The translations under genes and the position numbers were made by a program. Shown piece by piece: positions 16,894-26,453 of a stretch of DNA of 64,000 nucleotides. Under the pieces are notes generated by a model. The model had not been told where the DNA came from and did no database searches. It saw only the letters and a list, made by a program, of their open reading frames with translations. Source of the stretch: Ardenticatenaceae bacterium (GTDB taxonomy: Bacteria > Chloroflexota > Anaerolineae > Promineifilales > Promineifilaceae); contig JACKBS010000008.1 of NCBI GenBank assembly GCA_020634435.1, positions 547,719 to 611,718 of the forward strand, in the 5' to 3' direction. The number at the start of each line of letters is the position of its first letter. The first letter of the stretch is position 1.

Positions 16894-17892
16894 ATGGAAT
16901 ATCGCAGATTAGGAAAGTCTGGCCTGAAGGTCAGTGCATTGTCGTTTGGTTCGTGGGTCACGTTTAGCACCCAGGCGGATGTGGATTTGGCGGCCGACAT
17001 GATGAAAGCGGCCTATGACGCCGGGGTTAACTTCTTCGACAACGCCGAGGTTTACGCGCATGGCAAATCCGAAGAGATCATGGGCAAGGTGTTCCAGCGG
17101 ATGGGCTGGCGACGCGACAGCTACATCGTCTCTAGCAAAGTTTATGGCGGGCCTATTGCCAATCCCGGCCCCAATCAGCGTGGTCTGAGCCGCAAGCACA
17201 TCATGGAAGCATGCCATCAGGCGATGGAGCGGTTGCAGGTAGATTACCTGGACCTCTACTTTTGCCATCGCCCCGACCCGGAAGTGCCGATGGAAGAAGT
17301 GGTGCGCAGCATGAACACGCTCATCGAGCAGGGCAAGGTGTTTTACTGGGGCACGTCCGAATGGTCGGCGCAGCAGCTAATGGAAGCGCACAGCGTGGCC
17401 AGGCAGTACAACCTGATTCCACCGACGATGGAGCAGCCGCAGTACCACATGTTCCATCGCTACCGGTTTGAAGTGGAATACGGCCGTCTCTACGACAAAA
17501 TCGGCCTGGGCACCACCATCTGGTCACCGCTCGCTTCTGGCCTGCTCACGGGTAAGTACAACAACGGCGTCCCGGAAGATGCACGCGTGAATCTGCCCGG
17601 TTACGAGTGGTTGAAGGCGATGTTTGAAAGTGAAGAAGGGCAAAAGCGGCTGCAATCCGTGCGTGAATTGGTGCCGATTGCCGAAGAGCTGGGTACAACC
17701 ATGCCCCGCCTGGCCATCGCCTGGTGCCTGAAAAATCCGAACGTCAGCACGGTGATCACCGGCGCGTCCAAGGTGGCGCAGGTGGAAGAAAATATGAAGG
17801 CGCTGGATGTGGTGCCGCAGCTTACCGACGACGTGATGGAAAAAATCGAGGCCGTTCTGAACAACAAACCAGAACCGATGGAATTCCAATAA
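16894..17892 (+). CDS. Aldo/keto reductase (Kv-beta-like)
   Basis: NADPH-dependent oxidoreductase, 332 residues, TIM barrel. The catalytic tetrad is present: Asp49 and Tyr54 (FFDNAEVYAHG), Lys82 (IVSSKVYGG) and His125 (LYFCHRPDP). The DNAEVYAHGKSEE segment and the C-terminal VITGASKVAQVEEN are typical of the voltage-gated K-channel beta subunit-like branch. The physiological substrate is unknown, probably an aldehyde or ketone. RBS TAGGAG is 8 nt before the ATG. Single-gene unit, followed by two hairpins. Confidence 0.93.
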   Translation: MEYRRLGKSGLKVSALSFGSWVTFSTQADVDLAADMMKAAYDAGVNFFDNAEVYAHGKSEEIMGKVFQRMGWRRDSYIVSSKVYGGPIANPGPNQRGLSRKHIMEACHQAMERLQVDYLDLYFCHRPDPEVPMEEVVRSMNTLIEQGKVFYWGTSEWSAQQLMEAHSVARQYNLIPPTMEQPQYHMFHRYRFEVEYGRLYDKIGLGTTIWSPLASGLLTGKYNNGVPEDARVNLPGYEWLKAMFESEEGQKRLQSVRELVPIAEELGTTMPRLAIAWCLKNPNVSTVITGASKVAQVEENMKALDVVPQLTDDVMEKIEAVLNNKPEPMEFQ

Positions 17893-17906
17893 TGTAAAAT
17901 TTGCAC

Positions 17907-17939
17907 AGGTGCGACGCACTTTCAAAGTGCGTCGCACCT
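17907..17939. repeat. Near-perfect palindrome AGGTGCGACGCACTTT
   Basis: Two 16-nt arms around a single C. A second copy, with a long interior, lies at 50851-50915. It immediately follows the reductase stop codon. Confidence 0.75.
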
Positions 17940-17964
17940 AAAAACTTTTCAATCAAAAGGAAAG

Positions 17965-17992
17965 CAGCCACCATTGCGGTGGCTGTCATTTT
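17965..17992 (+). terminator. Hairpin terminator after the aldo/keto reductase
   Basis: CAGCCACC-ATTGC-GGTGGCTG followed by TCATTTT, just before the MFS start. Confidence 0.6.
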
Positions 17993-17999
17993 GTAGGCC

Positions 18000-19136
18000 A
18001 TGGGAAATTCAGCTTTGACAATGCGTCGGCTTTCGCCGCTGACGACGGTTACGGGTCTGCTCAGTTTTGTGCTGGTGGGGGCATCGCAGGCGTTGTATGG
18101 GCCGGCGCTGCCGGGTTTAACGCAAACGTTCCAATTGCAGCCAGGTGCGGCCGGGATGATGATGAGTGTGCATAATGCCGGAGCGGTATTGGGGGTGTTA
18201 AGCGCAGTGCCTCTCGCCGGGCGGGCGGTGGCGCGATGGCGCGTGGGGGTTGCTTTTGCCCTGCTCGGTTTGGGTTCACTGACGGTGGGGGCTGGGTTTA
18301 GCTGGGCGCTGACGCTGGTGGGTGGCCTGGTGATTGGTCTCGGCTTTGGCGTTTTAGTGGGTAGTATCAACGGGATGTTTGCCGTGGGATACGGCCGTCG
18401 CAGCCCAGCCATGCTTAATTTGCTCAACGCGGTTTTTGGGGTAGGGGCCATTTTGAGTCCGCTGTTATTTTTGCTGGATTTTGCCGAATGGAATACACCA
18501 TTTTTTATTCTGGCGGCATTTGCGGCCGTTATGGTGCCGTTGGGTCTCATGACGGATGATCGCCTGCCTATGGCCGATACCCATGAACTGCCCGCCCGTA
18601 AAAAACGCAATGCTGTGCTGGCGTTTATGGTGCTGTTGGGGTTGGGCGTGGCCGTCGAGGCCAGCACCGTGGCGTATGCGACAAGTTACCTCATTACGAA
18701 AGGTGTTGCTTTGGATCGAGCAACAACGGCCACGTCTCTCTTTTTTCTCTTGTTTACCTTTGGCCGGTTGGCCGCCATTCCACTCAGCCTGCGACTCAAG
18801 CCATACCAGATTGTGTTTGGCAGTTTGCTGATGACTACTGCGCTGCTGTTAGCCTCGAATGTAACAAGCTTTGCCCCGATAGCTGTGGTTTTGCTGGGTA
18901 CCAGCATTGCGGTTTATTTTCCCAACAGTTTTAATTGGGCCAATGCAACGTTTGGGGCCGGAGGTAGCACGCCGTATATCATGGCTGGGGCGCTGTTGGG
19001 CGGTGCGTTAGGTCCAGCCCTGGTAGCACAAATTGTGCCGCTGACGAGCGAAGGGGCGATCATGGGAATTATTGCTGCCATTGGTGTGTTGGCGTTGTTA
19101 ACGGCCGTATGGATCAAACTGCGCATTGCGGCCTGA
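18000..19136 (+). CDS. MFS transporter
   Basis: 378 residues with about 11-12 hydrophobic helices and the charged loops of the major facilitator superfamily (GRAVARWRVG between helices 2 and 3; GRLAAIPLSLRLKPYQ between 7 and 9). The N-half helix SQALYGPALPGLTQTF resembles sugar/proton symporters, but the substrate is not clear. The ATG at 18000 has only a weak TAGG ahead; ATG 18021 is an alternative. Downstream SRPBCC genes overlap or abut, so the three probably form an operon. Confidence 0.85.
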   Translation: MGNSALTMRRLSPLTTVTGLLSFVLVGASQALYGPALPGLTQTFQLQPGAAGMMMSVHNAGAVLGVLSAVPLAGRAVARWRVGVAFALLGLGSLTVGAGFSWALTLVGGLVIGLGFGVLVGSINGMFAVGYGRRSPAMLNLLNAVFGVGAILSPLLFLLDFAEWNTPFFILAAFAAVMVPLGLMTDDRLPMADTHELPARKKRNAVLAFMVLLGLGVAVEASTVAYATSYLITKGVALDRATTATSLFFLLFTFGRLAAIPLSLRLKPYQIVFGSLLMTTALLLASNVTSFAPIAVVLLGTSIAVYFPNSFNWANATFGAGGSTPYIMAGALLGGALGPALVAQIVPLTSEGAIMGIIAAIGVLALLTAVWIKLRIAA

Positions 19137-19143
19137 TTACGGC

Positions 19144-19674
19144 ATGGGACAAGACAGGATGTGGCGGAAGCCGTACGGGATTGAGCACAAGATTTTTGTT
19201 CAGGCTCCGGCTGAGAGTGTTTGGCGGCACGTGACGGAGGTGGACATTGCCTCGTTTCGCCATCCGGCCTATTTTTCGCTGTTGGGCATTCCCAAGCCGC
19301 TGCGGGCGGAAATCACAAAGTCGGGTGTAGGGGGTAGGCGGGTGGCGTATTTTGATAACGGCCGTACGTTCACCCAAGAAATTACGGTCTGGCAGCCGCC
19401 GATGCAGTACGACATTACTTTCCAGGCCGATCCCGGTTTCCGCGCGGGTTACCTGCTGGATTTGTCTGATGGGCCGTTCCAGATGATGTCTGGATCGTAT
19501 CGGATGTCGTTGGCTGAGACAGGCGTGACGGTGCGCCTGGCCAGCCAGTACGAACTGCGCGGCTTTTTTGGTTGGTGTTTATACCTGCCGGTGCGCGTGG
19601 TGCTCGATCTGTTTCAACGCTACTTGCTGCGCGGTATCAAGGCCAACGCGGAACGGGATGCGGCGCATGCCTAG
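19144..19674 (+). CDS. SRPBCC-fold lipid/ligand-binding protein (first of pair)
   Basis: About 176 residues with the layout of START/Bet v1-like (polyketide cyclase) proteins: beta strand with IFVQAPAESVW, a helix, and a long curved sheet ending in a C-terminal helix (VRVVLDLFQRYLLRGIKAN). Such proteins bind hydrophobic ligands in a central cavity. The start is uncertain: TTG 19126 overlaps the MFS stop, ATG 19144 and 19159 are alternatives. It overlaps the next gene by a few bases. Confidence 0.72.
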   Translation: MGQDRMWRKPYGIEHKIFVQAPAESVWRHVTEVDIASFRHPAYFSLLGIPKPLRAEITKSGVGGRRVAYFDNGRTFTQEITVWQPPMQYDITFQADPGFRAGYLLDLSDGPFQMMSGSYRMSLAETGVTVRLASQYELRGFFGWCLYLPVRVVLDLFQRYLLRGIKANAERDAAHA

Positions 19675-20128
19675 AGAATCAGTGTCGGTAGAGGTAGAGG
19701 CGAGCTGTACGGCCGTTTTCAACCTCATTCACGATTACGGCCGTCGCCTGGAGTGGGATACGCTGCTCAGCAAAGCCATTTTGCTGGATGGGGCCACGGA
19801 AGCCGGGTTGGGGGTGCGCTCCCTGTGCGTGGGCAGCTGGCGCGGCGTGTTTCTGCCCTTGGAAACGGAGTATATTCGTTTTGAGCCGGGCCAAAATGCG
19901 GCCGTATCGCTCACCAACCGCCCGCCCTTTTTTAACCATTTTGCCGCCACCATTCGCCACGAGCCCCTTGGTGAAAATCGTTCGTGTGTGACTTATATCT
20001 ACTATTTTCAAGCACGGCCCCGTTTTTTAGCTCCCATTCTCGAACCGCTGATGAATCTGCTGCTCAAGCGCGAGACGCAAACGCGCCTCAATGCTTTGCG
20101 GCGTTTTCTGGCATTGCCAACCGAATAG
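19667..20128 (+). CDS. SRPBCC-fold lipid/ligand-binding protein (second of pair)
   Basis: About 153 residues, again with the SRPBCC start (VSVEVEASCTAVFNLIHDYGRRLEWD), a central sheet and a C-terminal helix (LLLKRETQTRLNALRRFLALP). ATG 19667 overlaps the stop codon of the preceding SRPBCC gene; ATG 19658 is also possible. The two adjacent members are different in sequence, so this is not a recent duplication. Coupled translation with its neighbour is likely. Confidence 0.75.
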   Translation: MPRESVSVEVEASCTAVFNLIHDYGRRLEWDTLLSKAILLDGATEAGLGVRSLCVGSWRGVFLPLETEYIRFEPGQNAAVSLTNRPPFFNHFAATIRHEPLGENRSCVTYIYYFQARPRFLAPILEPLMNLLLKRETQTRLNALRRFLALPTE

Positions 20129-20157
20129 AGAGTGTGTTTATGCAAGGAAATTGTAAA

Positions 20158-21255
20158 ATGGTGGGCAAGCGCACTGTTTGGCTACTGCTGGGAACAGTCG
20201 TTTGTTTCTTTTGTATGGCTCAAGCTAGCTGCAACAGTGCCAAACCTGATGCGCCTGGTCAAGAAAATGGAGTAGAATCTATGGTAGAAGATAACCGTTC
20301 AACGTTTGTGACCATCAACAATCCGCTCATTGAGCAGCGGGCCGACCCCTGGATTTATCGCCACACGGATGGATTTTATTACTTTACGGCTACGGTGCCC
20401 GCCTATGATCGCCTGATTATTCGACGAGCCGAATCACTTGATGCCCTGGCGTCGGCACCAGAAACAGCGATTTGGGAAAAGCATCCAGAGGGCATCATGG
20501 GATCGCACATTTGGGCACCGGAGTTGCATTACATTGAGGGCAAATGGTTCATTTATTTTGCGGCTGGCGGGGCTGAAGATATTTGGGCCATTCGCATGTA
20601 TGTGTTGGAAAATGAATCGGCCAATCCGCTGGAAGGCACCTGGGAAGAGCGGGGGCAGATTCAGACCAACTGGGAATCGTTTTCGCTGGATGCCACCACT
20701 TTTGAGCATAACGGCACGCGCTATTTAGTTTGGGCGCAGCACGATCCCAAAATTGGCGGCAATACCAATCTGTACATTGCGGCAATGAGCAATCCCTGGA
20801 CGATTAGCGGCGAGCAGGTGATGCTCACCCGGCCAGAATATGCTTGGGAAACGATTGGCTTTTTGGTCAACGAGGGAGCGGCCGTTCTCAAACACGGCGA
20901 CAAGATATTCATCAGCTACTCGGCTAGCGCCACCGACGCTAATTACGCGATGGGTTTGCTCATGGCCTCACAGGACAGTGATTTGCTAGACGCCAACTCC
21001 TGGCGCAAGTCGCCGGAACCCGTTTTTCAGAGCGCTAACGGTGTCTACGGTCCAGGTCATAACTCCTTCACCACGCTGCCTGACGGCACGGTCATTTTGG
21101 TATACCATGGGCGGGATTATGCAGAAATCACGGGTGATCCGCTCAACGATCCCAACCGGCACACGCGGGTGCAGACGCTGTACTGGCATGAAGATGGCAC
21201 GCCCGATTTTGGTGAACCGGTAGGAAACGGCCGTATCACCCTTGGCCAAAAATAA
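20158..21255 (+). CDS. Glycoside hydrolase family 43 (exported)
   Basis: Five-bladed beta-propeller glycosidase, about 365 residues, of the arabinofuranosidase/xylosidase type. Catalytic residues visible: base Asp63 (RADPWIYR), pKa-modulating Asp178 (SLDATTFE) and acid Glu239 (VNEGAAVL). HIWAPELHYIEGKWFIYFAA is a hallmark of GH43. The N-terminus has a hydrophobic signal segment ending AQASC, so it may be lipid-anchored at Cys25, although the lipobox is not ideal. The start at 20158 is chosen for the AAGGAAA ahead; ATG 20140 is possible. A second GH43 gene follows after 26 nt. Confidence 0.9.
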   Translation: MVGKRTVWLLLGTVVCFFCMAQASCNSAKPDAPGQENGVESMVEDNRSTFVTINNPLIEQRADPWIYRHTDGFYYFTATVPAYDRLIIRRAESLDALASAPETAIWEKHPEGIMGSHIWAPELHYIEGKWFIYFAAGGAEDIWAIRMYVLENESANPLEGTWEERGQIQTNWESFSLDATTFEHNGTRYLVWAQHDPKIGGNTNLYIAAMSNPWTISGEQVMLTRPEYAWETIGFLVNEGAAVLKHGDKIFISYSASATDANYAMGLLMASQDSDLLDANSWRKSPEPVFQSANGVYGPGHNSFTTLPDGTVILVYHGRDYAEITGDPLNDPNRHTRVQTLYWHEDGTPDFGEPVGNGRITLGQK

Positions 21256-21281
21256 CCCCAGCAAATAAAGGAGAATAAGCA

Positions 21282-22382
21282 ATGAAACATTGGCTGACCC
21301 GGCGATTTAATCGTATTGTATTGCTCCTGGCGGTTGGTAGCGTTGTTGTTGCTTTGGTCCTGATTTACCTCAACCAGTTAGCGCCCACGGAACCGGTCAC
21401 CTTTCGCAACCCGCTCAACGTCAGCCACGGCTCAGACCCGTGGCTGGTTTATTATGAAGGAAACTACTATCTGGCAGCCACCACCTGGTCTGCTTCGGTG
21501 ATACCCGGTCTCACCATGAAACAGGCGCCCACCATCAACGAACTACGGACGGCGCAGCCGGTGAGCGTCTATACTGATACCGTCGCCTCGCGCTGCTGCA
21601 ACTTTTGGGCACCGGAATTCCACCTGCTGGATGGCCCCGATGGAGAGCACTGGTACTTCTACTACTCAGGCGGGCCAACCAACTGTTGTGACGATCAGCG
21701 TATGCACGTGCTGGAAAGTGAAGGCACTGATCCGATGGGGCCGTACACGTACAAAGGCCGCCTGCACGATGACCTGGATGGCTGGGCCATCGATCATACC
21801 GTCTTGACCCTGGATGGCTCCCTTTATCTTCTCTTTTCTGCCTGGGAACACACGAACCAAAACATTTATATCGCTCCGATGAGCAACCCTTGGACGATTA
21901 GCGGTAACCGGGTGCTCATCTCCACGCCTACCTACGGCTGGGAAAAGCAAGACGGCCGTGTGAACGAAGGTCCTGAAGTGCTGCAACATGACGGTCAGAC
22001 ATACATCATCTATTCCGCCAGCGCCTGCTGGGGACCCAACTACAAATTGGGGATGCTAACCTACACCGGTGGTGATCCGCTAGAAGCGGCATCGTGGCAA
22101 AAAGCGGCCGAGCCTGTTTTTGAATCCGCCAATGGCGTGTACGGGCCAGCCCACAACGGCTTTTTCAAGTCGCCCGATGGCACCGAAGATTGGATTGTTT
22201 ACCATGCCAATCGCACCAGCAGTGGTGGCTGCGATGTGAACCGCACCACCCGCATCCAAAAATTCACCTGGAACGATGACGGCACGCCCAACTTTGGCGA
22301 GCCAGTCGCCCTGGACACCGAAATGATGGTGCCTGCTGGGGAAGGCGGCGGTTTTAGCTGGCCGCAATGGTTGGGAAGGTGA
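21282..22382 (+). CDS. Glycoside hydrolase family 43 (membrane-anchored)
   Basis: 366 residues, same fold and order of catalytic residues as its upstream neighbour: Asp52 (SDPWLVYY), Asp171 (AIDHTVLT) and Glu229 (VNEGPEVL). Residues about 11-31 form a transmembrane anchor, so the enzyme acts at the outer face. Extra cysteines (RCCNFW, TNCCDD, SACWG, GGCDVN) suggest disulfides. RBS AAAGGAG. The two GH43 genes look like an old tandem duplication and would attack arabinan- or xylan-type side chains; the precise linkage cannot be read from sequence. Confidence 0.9.
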   Translation: MKHWLTRRFNRIVLLLAVGSVVVALVLIYLNQLAPTEPVTFRNPLNVSHGSDPWLVYYEGNYYLAATTWSASVIPGLTMKQAPTINELRTAQPVSVYTDTVASRCCNFWAPEFHLLDGPDGEHWYFYYSGGPTNCCDDQRMHVLESEGTDPMGPYTYKGRLHDDLDGWAIDHTVLTLDGSLYLLFSAWEHTNQNIYIAPMSNPWTISGNRVLISTPTYGWEKQDGRVNEGPEVLQHDGQTYIIYSASACWGPNYKLGMLTYTGGDPLEAASWQKAAEPVFESANGVYGPAHNGFFKSPDGTEDWIVYHANRTSSGGCDVNRTTRIQKFTWNDDGTPNFGEPVALDTEMMVPAGEGGGFSWPQWLGR

Positions 22383-22479
22383 TTTCCCTTCGAGTTAGGC
22401 TGCTCGATTTGGCGTCCTGGCCAAAACAGTTTATCTTTGCCTGACGCTTACCGGATTTAACACCACCTGAAAAAACGAA

Positions 22480-25185
22480 ATGTCCGCGCCAATTTTATCC
22501 ACCAAACTATTTGTGCCGCCGCCCCGGCCCGATTTGGTGCCTCGCCAGCGGTTGGTGGGGCAGCTAGACCAGGGGCTGGCTTTACACCGCAAGTTAACGC
22601 TGGTTTCCGCCCCGGCCGGTTTTGGCAAAACAACCCTGGTTAGCAGCTGGCTGGCTCAAACGGGGTGGGCAGTAGCCTGGCTGTCACTGGATGAGGGTGA
22701 TGCTGATCTGACGCGCTTTTTGACTTATCTGGTGGCAGCACTGCAAACGGCCGTTCCCACCCTGGGCCAACACACGCTAGAGATGCTGGCCGTGCCGCAG
22801 CCACCATCCACAGATGCCATTCTGACGTCGCTGCTCAACGAACTGGTTGCCATTCCCGAAAAACTCCTGCTTGTTTTGGATGATTATCACGTGGTGGTGG
22901 CACCCGCTGTGGATCAGGCGCTGGCTTTTTTGCTGGATCATTTGCCGCCGCAGCTGCATTTGGTCATGACCACTCGGGAAGACCCGCAGCTGCCTTTGCC
23001 CCGGCTGCGGGTGCGCAGCCAGCTTACCGAACTGCGGGCGGCTGATTTGCGCTTTACGGGGGAAGAAACGGCCGTTTTCCTCAAAAATAGCCTCGGTCTT
23101 GAACTCACGCCGGAAGATGTTGCCGCTCTGGAGCAGCGCACCGAAGGCTGGATCGCCGGTCTGCAATTGGCCGCCCTGTCTATGCGGGATCGGGACGATG
23201 TGCACGGCTTTGTCCAGGCGTTTGCCGGGGATAACCGGTACGTGGTCGATTATCTGGTGGAGGAGGTTTTGCAGCGTCAGCCGCCACACGTGCGCCACTT
23301 TTTGCTGCAAACCTCTATTCTGGATCGTTTGTGTGGCGATTTGTGTACGGCCGTTACCCAACAGCCAGACAGCGGCGATTTGCTAGAAGCGCTGGAGCGC
23401 GGCAACCTGTTTGTGGTGCATCTGGATGATCGGCGGCAGTGGTATCGCTATCACCACCTCTTTGCCGACGTGCTCCAGGCTCATGTCCAAAAAGAGCAGC
23501 CGGAAGATGTGAAAATCTTGCATCAACGCGCCAGCGAGTGGTATGAAACAAACGATCTGCTCACGGATGCCGTACACCACGCCCTCGCCGCCGTCGATCT
23601 GGAACGCGTGGCCAATCTGGCTGAACGGGCTTGGCCCGCTATGGATCGCAATCGCGAGTCGCACGTCTGGCTGCGTTGGGTGAAGCACCTGCCCGAAGCC
23701 ATGATTCACGCCCGTCCGGTGCTCAACGCGTGTTATGCCTGGGCCGTGTTGGATAGAGGGGAGCTAGAAACGGCCGAATCTCGCCTGCAAGCCGTTGAAA
23801 AATGGCTGGTCCAAACCGAGCCAGCGCCAAACGCTTACGTGGACGAAGCCCAATTTGCCGCCTTACCTGCCACTATCGCTGCCGCCCGTACTTACCTGGC
23901 GCTGGCGCTGGGCGATTTGTCCGGCACGCAAAAACATGCCCGACAAGCGCTGCGCCTCATCCCCGAAGACGACCATCACCGACGCGGGACGCCGGGGGCG
24001 CTGCTGGGTCTGGCCACATTGGCCAGCGGCGACCTGGCGGAAGCCTACGACGCTTTTAGTGCGGCGATGGACAGCTATCAGAAGGCGGGCAACACGTTGT
24101 ACGCCATCACTGGCGCGTTCATCATGGCCGATATTCGGTTGGCACAGGGACAGCTGCGCCAGGCTGTGGCCACCTACCAACGCGCCGTGGCCCTGGCTGA
24201 GGCGGAAGGCGGGGCAGCCCTGCGCGGTATTGCCGATTTGTACACGGGCTTGAGCGAGCTGTCTTTGGAACAAAATGATCGGCAAGCCGCCCAAAATTAT
24301 TTGCAGCAAAGCCGGGTGTTGGGAGAAGCAACGCCGCTGCCCCGCTGGCGCTATCGCTACTGTTTAGCCCAGTCGCGCCTGCACGCGGCTGGCGGAAGGC
24401 TGGATGAGGCCTTGGCCTCCTTGGATGAAGCGGAGCGGCATTACGTGCGTGGTCCGGTGCCGGATTTGCGCACCCCGGCGGCGTGCAAAGCGCGTTTGTG
24501 GGCCAGGCTGGGCAGATTAGACGAAGCGCAGCGCTGGGCAGACGCTCAAGGTCTTTCTGTGGCGGATGAGCTCAGTTACCTGCGCGAATTTGATCACATG
24601 ACGCTGGTCCGAATTCGGTTGGCGCAGGGCAAGCAGGTGGGTGGGGAACGGCCGTTGCTAGAAGCGCAAACCTTGCTCAGCCGACTCCTGACCGCAGCTG
24701 AAGCAGGACAGCGCACCGGCAGCATGATGCAAATCCTCGTGCTGCAAGCGCTAACCTACGAAGCGTTGGGAGAGACGACAGCGGCGTTGGCCGCTTTGGC
24801 GCGGGTGCTCACGCTTGCTGCCCCAGAAGGGTACATCCGCCTGTTCGTGGATGAAGGGCCACCGATGGCTGCCCTACTGCGCCAATTGCAGAAATCAGGC
24901 GGCGACGAGCAGCCAAACATTCATAAACTGTTGGCCGCATTTGGCAACCAGACAACTGAACAGGCTGCTACAACCTCTTCACAACCGCTGCTCGATCCGC
25001 TAAGTGAGCGAGAGCTAGAGGTGCTGCAATTGGTCGCTGAAGGGCTTTCTAATCGCCAGATTGCCAAGCGGTTGTATCTGGCGCTGAGCACGGTGAAGGG
25101 GCACAATCGCGTCATTTACGAAAAGCTGAGCGTGAATCGCCGTACAGAAGCGGTGGCCAGGGCACGGGAGCTGGGGCTGCTGTAG
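22480..25185 (+). CDS. MalT-like LuxR-family ATP-dependent transcriptional activator
   Basis: 901 residues, close to the size of MalT. Order: STAND ATPase with P-loop APAGFGKTT (about 44-52) and a Walker-B-like LLLVLDDYH, winged-helix linker, long TPR-like superhelix (about 400-800), and a C-terminal LuxR HTH (LSERELEVLQLVAEGLSNRQIAKRLYL...). In MalT the TPR part senses sugar. It lies 97 bp after two GH43 genes on the same strand, so control of carbohydrate use is a reasonable guess. No clear RBS before the ATG. Confidence 0.92.
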   Translation: MSAPILSTKLFVPPPRPDLVPRQRLVGQLDQGLALHRKLTLVSAPAGFGKTTLVSSWLAQTGWAVAWLSLDEGDADLTRFLTYLVAALQTAVPTLGQHTLEMLAVPQPPSTDAILTSLLNELVAIPEKLLLVLDDYHVVVAPAVDQALAFLLDHLPPQLHLVMTTREDPQLPLPRLRVRSQLTELRAADLRFTGEETAVFLKNSLGLELTPEDVAALEQRTEGWIAGLQLAALSMRDRDDVHGFVQAFAGDNRYVVDYLVEEVLQRQPPHVRHFLLQTSILDRLCGDLCTAVTQQPDSGDLLEALERGNLFVVHLDDRRQWYRYHHLFADVLQAHVQKEQPEDVKILHQRASEWYETNDLLTDAVHHALAAVDLERVANLAERAWPAMDRNRESHVWLRWVKHLPEAMIHARPVLNACYAWAVLDRGELETAESRLQAVEKWLVQTEPAPNAYVDEAQFAALPATIAAARTYLALALGDLSGTQKHARQALRLIPEDDHHRRGTPGALLGLATLASGDLAEAYDAFSAAMDSYQKAGNTLYAITGAFIMADIRLAQGQLRQAVATYQRAVALAEAEGGAALRGIADLYTGLSELSLEQNDRQAAQNYLQQSRVLGEATPLPRWRYRYCLAQSRLHAAGGRLDEALASLDEAERHYVRGPVPDLRTPAACKARLWARLGRLDEAQRWADAQGLSVADELSYLREFDHMTLVRIRLAQGKQVGGERPLLEAQTLLSRLLTAAEAGQRTGSMMQILVLQALTYEALGETTAALAALARVLTLAAPEGYIRLFVDEGPPMAALLRQLQKSGGDEQPNIHKLLAAFGNQTTEQAATTSSQPLLDPLSERELEVLQLVAEGLSNRQIAKRLYLALSTVKGHNRVIYEKLSVNRRTEAVARARELGLL

Positions 25186-25283
25186 CCATCTTCAAACTGG
25201 TTGCCACCCGGCAGAACCCGGCACAGATTGTCGGGTAGCGCGCTTTCATTTCCTTTATGCTGTAGAAAACAGGAGATTGAACC

Positions 25284-26159
25284 GTGGATTCGTTGGAAAG
25301 AATGAATCTGGCTTTGGCCTACATCGAAGAAAATCTGGGTGATGAAATTGAGATGCAGCGCGTGGAACTGTTGGCGCTTTGCTCAGAATACCATTTTCGC
25401 CGCATGTTTTCTTTTTTGGCCGGGCTGCCGCTTTCTGAGTACATCCGGCGCAGGCGATTGACGCTGGCGGCGTTTGAGTTGCAGCACAGCAGGGTTTCGG
25501 TGATGGATACGGCCGTAAAATATGGCTACAGCTCACCTGATGCGTTTTCCCGCGCCTTTGCCAGCCTGCACGGCGTTACGCCCAGCGAAGCCAAAAGCAG
25601 TGGCCAGTCGCTCAAGGCGTACCCACGGGTCAGTTTCCAACTAACGATTCAAGGAGTCAATGAAATGAACTATCGCATCGAAGAAAAAGCACCGTTTGGC
25701 ATTGTGGGCCTGATGCGGCGGGTCAAGTTGATCTACGAAGGGGCCAATCCTGAAATCAATGCCATGTGGCAAAGCCTGGACGAAGCCACCATCGCCACGC
25801 TCAAAGCGTTGTGCAATGTAGAACCCAAAGGCATGATCAGCGCCTCAACCAACTTTAGTGAGGGGCGGCAGGATGGCGGCGAGCTGGACCATTACATCGG
25901 CGTGGCCACCACGGAGCCGTCCCCGGATGGCCTGGCAAGATTGGCGGTACCTGCCTATACCTGGGCCGTGTTTGAGTCCGTCGGGCCGTTCCCGGAGACG
26001 CTGCAAAACATCTGGGGGCGCATCTATTCTGAATGGTTTCCCACCTCAGGTTATGAACAGATTCACGGGCCGGAGATTTTGTGGAATGAGGGCAAGGATA
26101 CCACCGTGCCTGACTATCGTAGTGAGATTTGGATTCCGGTGCAGAAAAGCAAAGCATAA
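25284..26159 (+). CDS. AraC-family regulator with GyrI-like effector domain
   Basis: 291 residues. An N-terminal AraC double HTH (about 1-105: HFRRMFSFLAG... VMDTAVKYGYSSPDAFSRAF...HGVTPSE) is followed by a GyrI-like/SOUL-type small-molecule-binding domain (about 130-290, ending EIWIPVQ). This architecture is like Rob/BmrR-type multidrug or stress regulators. It starts at GTG 25284 with AGGAG 8 nt upstream. No obvious target gene beyond the following operon. Confidence 0.9.
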   Translation: MDSLERMNLALAYIEENLGDEIEMQRVELLALCSEYHFRRMFSFLAGLPLSEYIRRRRLTLAAFELQHSRVSVMDTAVKYGYSSPDAFSRAFASLHGVTPSEAKSSGQSLKAYPRVSFQLTIQGVNEMNYRIEEKAPFGIVGLMRRVKLIYEGANPEINAMWQSLDEATIATLKALCNVEPKGMISASTNFSEGRQDGGELDHYIGVATTEPSPDGLARLAVPAYTWAVFESVGPFPETLQNIWGRIYSEWFPTSGYEQIHGPEILWNEGKDTTVPDYRSEIWIPVQKSKA

Positions 26160-26190
26160 CGGACGGTTGGAGATACGGCCGTAAAATAAA

Positions 26191-26252
26191 TTAACCGCAG
26201 AGAACGCGGAGAACGCAGAGAAAAATTTGGTGAATCTGCGAAATCTGCTGTT
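26191..26252. repeat. Dispersed intergenic repeat, TCTGCG/TCCGCG family (inverted copy)
   Basis: TTAACCGCAGAGAACGCGG then AACGCAGAGAAAA and AATCTGCGAAATCTG, the reverse complement of the copy at 6537-6598. Confidence 0.7.
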
Positions 26253-26292
26253 TTTTCAAGGTAGTTAACGACAATTGGTTTTACCTCCTGCC

Positions 26293-26330
26293 AAACCGGC
26301 AGATGTGACTCGCATCTGCCGGTTTTTGTT
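26293..26330 (+). terminator. Strong intrinsic terminator
   Basis: 13-bp stem AAACCGGCAGATG / CATCTGCCGGTTT with a 7-nt loop and a TTGTTT tail. Ends the AraC/GyrI transcript. Confidence 0.85.
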
Positions 26331-26453
26331 TGGGCAAACAATACCTTTAGCAATACTTTCGTAGCTATACGGCCGTACCGCCTGGCGGTTAAGCTACAGG
26401 CATAGTGAGCAAGCGGAACGGACAACTCGCAGAGCCTGTCTCACAAGTTAGAT

